Position numbers and translations under genes: made by a program. From the NCBI GenBank assembly GCA_035480535.1, contig DATIHQ010000038.1, positions 1 to 6,229 on the forward strand: a DNA stretch of 6,229 bases, in the 5' to 3' direction. Source of the DNA: DATIHQ01 sp035480535. Its GTDB lineage: Bacteria > Chlamydiota > Chlamydiia > Chlamydiales > SM23-39. The notes beneath the pieces were generated by a model that saw only the letters and a program-made list of their open reading frames with translations, made no database searches and had not been told where the DNA came from. Shown here one piece after another: positions 3,997 through 6,229 of this stretch. Numbering within the stretch: position 1 is the stretch's first letter; each line of letters opens with the position of its first letter.

Positions 3997-6229
3997 TTAA
4001 TGCACATCATTTTCGAAGATGAAGGCGAGGAATTGCAACACCGGTTCTTCGCATTCAACGAGGAGAGTGAGCAGGCAGATTTTGGGTATGCGGACGAGAT
4101 GGCTAGGCGGCCAGAAGAGCGGCAGCATGTTTTGCAGCTGGCCAGCGCCGGCATTGAGGAGCTGGGCGACGATGACGCTCGTGGGAGCGGGGATTGGAAC
4201 ACGGCAGCAGGAGTTGCAACTAGGGCAGGGAGCGCAGCAAGAGTTGCAAATGCAGGGCGGACAGGGGGGGACGGGAGTAGAGGCTACGTCATAGTTGAGG
4301 ATGTCGGCATTGTGAATGAGTTGAGGCTTGGTGACTGGCGTTGTGCCGACGTTGAGGCCGAGATTATTGGGAGTAAAGGCTGCGGTAAAGGTCACAGCGG
4401 TGTTGGCGAGAACGTGGATATTGTTTGTCGTATAGGGATTCCCCGCATTATCGATGATGGTGCCAGAGGTTCGAGTGACGAGAAGAGCGGTGAGTTCCCG
4501 TGTTACATCGACTGCATTTGTGGTGATGGCGATGGTGCCTGTGGAGACCATGTCGCTGAGGGTAGCGTAAGCGGAACCGGCATTGATTGTGATGTTGCCG
4601 AAAATGGTCATCGCTTCGTTAAAGCCCATAATGAACGTCCCGCAATTGACGGTGAGGTTAAAGTCGCTAAAGTCAGAAGGAGAAGTAATGGAGGCAATGT
4701 TCATGAGCGCCGCGCGTCCTTGCGAAGAGAATTCGACGGAGCCGCTGCGTCCATCATGAGATGCTATAGCCCCTGCGCCGCCGATCGTGTTGATATTGCC
4801 ATTTAAGACAAGTTTGCCATCAGGCACGTTGCCACTGCCCGTAACGGTGTAAAAACTACTTGGCTGCAAGATAATATCTCCCCCTCGCCCGCCAAACGCC
4901 ACTCCATTGGCTCCCGATGCAGTGATCGCAGCGACGCTGATCGTGCCATTGCTTGAATAGATCGAGATATCGCCCCCATTTTCCCCAGTACCCGCGGCCG
5001 CTGACGTATCGATCGCGCCGCTAAAGGTGATATTTCCTCCGCCAGATACATAGAACGGGAAGTTGCCAGTCACTGTGAAATCAAACAACATGGCTCCCGC
5101 GCCCGTATTAGTAAGGGCGACAGGTGCAGTCAAGGTCACAGGCCCATTCATCGTCATCGAGGAAGAAACGGTCTGGCTCGCTCCAATCAGGATGCTGCCG
5201 CCTGCGCCGACATTCACACTGAGCGATGTGAGCGGCGTTGTGCCTCCCACAACTCCAACAAAGGTCGTTGTCCCCGTGCAAATGGTCAAGCTATGTGCGC
5301 CATTGACGGTATTTTTAAATGTCACAGTGGACATGCCGATATCGCCGGGGCAGCTGTTGATGGTCATGTCGACTCCCAAGACGACTGGGTTATTGAATGT
5401 GATCGGCTGCGGATCGGTCGATATCTGAGCGTTGAAGATCGTCGTTCCGGGACCTAGGTCATTGAGAGGACCGCCGCTGACTTTCAGGTCGGCATTGACC
5501 GTAAAGTCGCCGGTGTGGAGGAAGGTTCCTCCGTTGGCGCCGCCGCTAAAGACTTTCTGGTTCATCGTGATCGTATTCGCGGTCCAATTGATGCCGCCGA
5601 TGGGAGTCCCTCCCGAACCAATTGTCCCCGAGATCGTAATGCCTCCTGCAGAGCCGGCATCGAGGTTGAGGTCATGCATATTCGCCACATTCGTGACCGT
5701 AGTTCCCAATGTAATGTTGGCGCCGCTCACCGCTCCGCTATTGAAGGCGTTTTGCGTGCTGATGAGGGCATTGGCGCCAAGAGTGAGCGTCGTAATGCCA
5801 GACAGATCAATCGCGCTGTTATTCGTAAAGATGTCATTGCTCAGCGTCATCGCTCCCGTCGTGATCATCAAGCTACCGACAGGCGCCACGCCTCCCACAT
5901 TGCCTCCGAGGCTGACCGATGTGGGTGCAGTGAGCACTAGGTTATTAAAATGCCCCGACTTCGAACCGATATAGCTGCCATCGATCGTACCCGTAAACTG
6001 GATCGTCGACGTCGTGACCATCGAAGTATCGCCCGTTAGCACGGTCGCGCCATTGACTAACAAGCTCGTGAGCGCTACTCCCGTCCCCACATTGCCGCCA
6101 AAGCTGGTAAATCCTATGCCGCTCGTCGTCAATGTCAACGGTTCCGCGCCATTGATCGTGCCGCTAAAGGAGAGATTGCCATTTACTGTTGCGGTAATTG
6201 CTACCGCGCCTGTCGTCAGCGCAACATTG
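3997..6229 (-). CDS. Large beta-strand-repeat adhesin, C-terminal part (partial)
   Basis: The frame is open from the window edge (first full codon 6228-6226) to TAA 3999-3997, giving 743 residues of a longer protein; the start lies beyond the window, and the internal TTG at 6138 is not a credible start. The sequence is rich in Gly, Thr, Ser, Asn and Val with almost no charge, as in right-handed beta-helix passenger domains. Degenerate repeats recur: FGGNVGTGVALTSLLVNG, LGGNVGGVAPVGSLMITTG, FVGVVGGTTPLTSLSVNVG, together with TFKNTVNGAHSLTI and VTLTAPVALT. The following part (SGGGNITFSGAID, GGDISIYSSNGTISV, GRGGDIIL) is typical of FHA-like proteins. It ends with a nine-cysteine tail (4263-4204) and about 67 further residues, more hydrophobic at the end. 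No autotransporter barrel or sortase signal is seen. Together with the TPS-domain gene on the same strand, it points to a surface-adhesin locus; the two may be tandem paralogues. Secretion and adhesion are inferred. Confidence 0.82.
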   Translation of the reverse strand, partial: NVALTTGAVAITATVNGNLSFSGTINGAEPLTLTTSGIGFTSFGGNVGTGVALTSLLVNGATVLTGDTSMVTTSTIQFTGTIDGSYIGSKSGHFNNLVLTAPTSVSLGGNVGGVAPVGSLMITTGAMTLSNDIFTNNSAIDLSGITTLTLGANALISTQNAFNSGAVSGANITLGTTVTNVANMHDLNLDAGSAGGITISGTIGSGGTPIGGINWTANTITMNQKVFSGGANGGTFLHTGDFTVNADLKVSGGPLNDLGPGTTIFNAQISTDPQPITFNNPVVLGVDMTINSCPGDIGMSTVTFKNTVNGAHSLTICTGTTTFVGVVGGTTPLTSLSVNVGAGGSILIGASQTVSSSMTMNGPVTLTAPVALTNTGAGAMLFDFTVTGNFPFYVSGGGNITFSGAIDTSAAAGTGENGGDISIYSSNGTISVAAITASGANGVAFGGRGGDIILQPSSFYTVTGSGNVPDGKLVLNGNINTIGGAGAIASHDGRSGSVEFSSQGRAALMNIASITSPSDFSDFNLTVNCGTFIMGFNEAMTIFGNITINAGSAYATLSDMVSTGTIAITTNAVDVTRELTALLVTRTSGTIIDNAGNPYTTNNIHVLANTAVTFTAAFTPNNLGLNVGTTPVTKPQLIHNADILNYDVASTPVPPCPPCICNSCCAPCPSCNSCCRVPIPAPTSVIVAQLLNAGAGQLQNMLPLFWPPSHLVRIPKICLLTLLVECEEPVLQFLAFIFENDVH
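4204..4263 (-). repeat. Cysteine-cluster coding repeat behind a 7-C tract
   Basis: The 20 residues CPPCICNSCCAPCPSCNSCC hold nine cysteines. At DNA level a 30-bp period is visible: GCAGCAGGAGTTGCAAC (4204-4220) recurs with two changes at 4234-4250. Directly upstream in the sense direction is a run of seven C (4270-4264) coding Val-Pro-Pro. Such a cluster could form disulphide cross-links or bind metal. In chlamydiae, disulphide-linked Cys-rich proteins stabilise the outer envelope, but that link is only suggestive here. Confidence 0.6.

Noticed and set aside
4000..4806. 268-codon plus-strand frame opposite the large adhesin
   Set aside because: It is antisense to a clearly family-like repeat protein; its sequence is low-complexity charged residues with no motif, typical of the complement of a Gly/Thr-rich gene.
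5063..5974. Two plus-strand frames of 121 and 180 codons, hydrophobic and Pro-rich
   Set aside because: They look membrane-like only because they are the complement of Gly/Thr/Asn repeats; they have no start signals and no family features.
1..6229. CRISPR array, tRNA, rRNA or riboswitch
   Set aside because: No regularly spaced repeat-spacer pattern, cloverleaf or conserved riboswitch core was seen.

Overview
The window looks like an accessory, adhesin-rich stretch of a Gram-negative chromosome. Both edges carry pieces of large secreted, beta-helix-type adhesins on the minus strand. The left edge (1-357) is the 5' end of a TpsA / filamentous-haemagglutinin-type gene, with a signal peptide and TPS domain. 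The right edge (3997-6229) is the 3' part of a long Gly/Thr/Ser/Asn-rich beta-strand-repeat protein ending in a cysteine cluster. Repeats of this 'xVGGTTPLTSLxVN' type, a Cys-rich surface protein and AbiE / DUF4143 accessory genes would suit an environmental chlamydia (Chlamydiota, Parachlamydiales-like). That is an inference from style only: no marker gene is present and the taxon is uncertain.

Layout, left to right: (i) start of the TpsA-like gene (minus), with an 8-G coding tract; (ii) a gene-free stretch, 358-645, with two neighbouring perfect hairpins, a weak promoter candidate and a strong intrinsic terminator on the plus strand; (iii) a 50-codon remnant of a NYN-domain (PIN-like RNase) gene on the plus strand, cut off where the next cassette begins; (iv) a two-gene AbiE-type toxin-antitoxin operon on the minus strand (antitoxin/repressor AbiEi first, nucleotidyltransferase toxin AbiEii second, ATGA overlap); (v) a 355-bp divergent control region with two near-identical operator-like repeats flanking the presumed abiE promoter and a separate promoter for the gene on the other side; (vi) a plus-strand AAA-ATPase/DUF4143 gene, probably read from a leaderless or almost leaderless mRNA; (vii) a 217-bp MITE-like imperfect inverted repeat that supplies the last codons and stop of the ATPase gene; (viii) the tail of the large adhesin.

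The toxin-antitoxin operon and the ATPase sit back to back between two adhesin genes of the same orientation, and one edge of this block truncates a NYN gene. This suggests an accessory (defence/stability) cassette that landed in a cell-surface locus. No complete new system can be proven from the sequence. The most interesting points are the homopolymeric tracts in both adhesins (possible phase variation), the structured 217-bp element, the twin abiE operator repeats and the probably leaderless ATPase gene.
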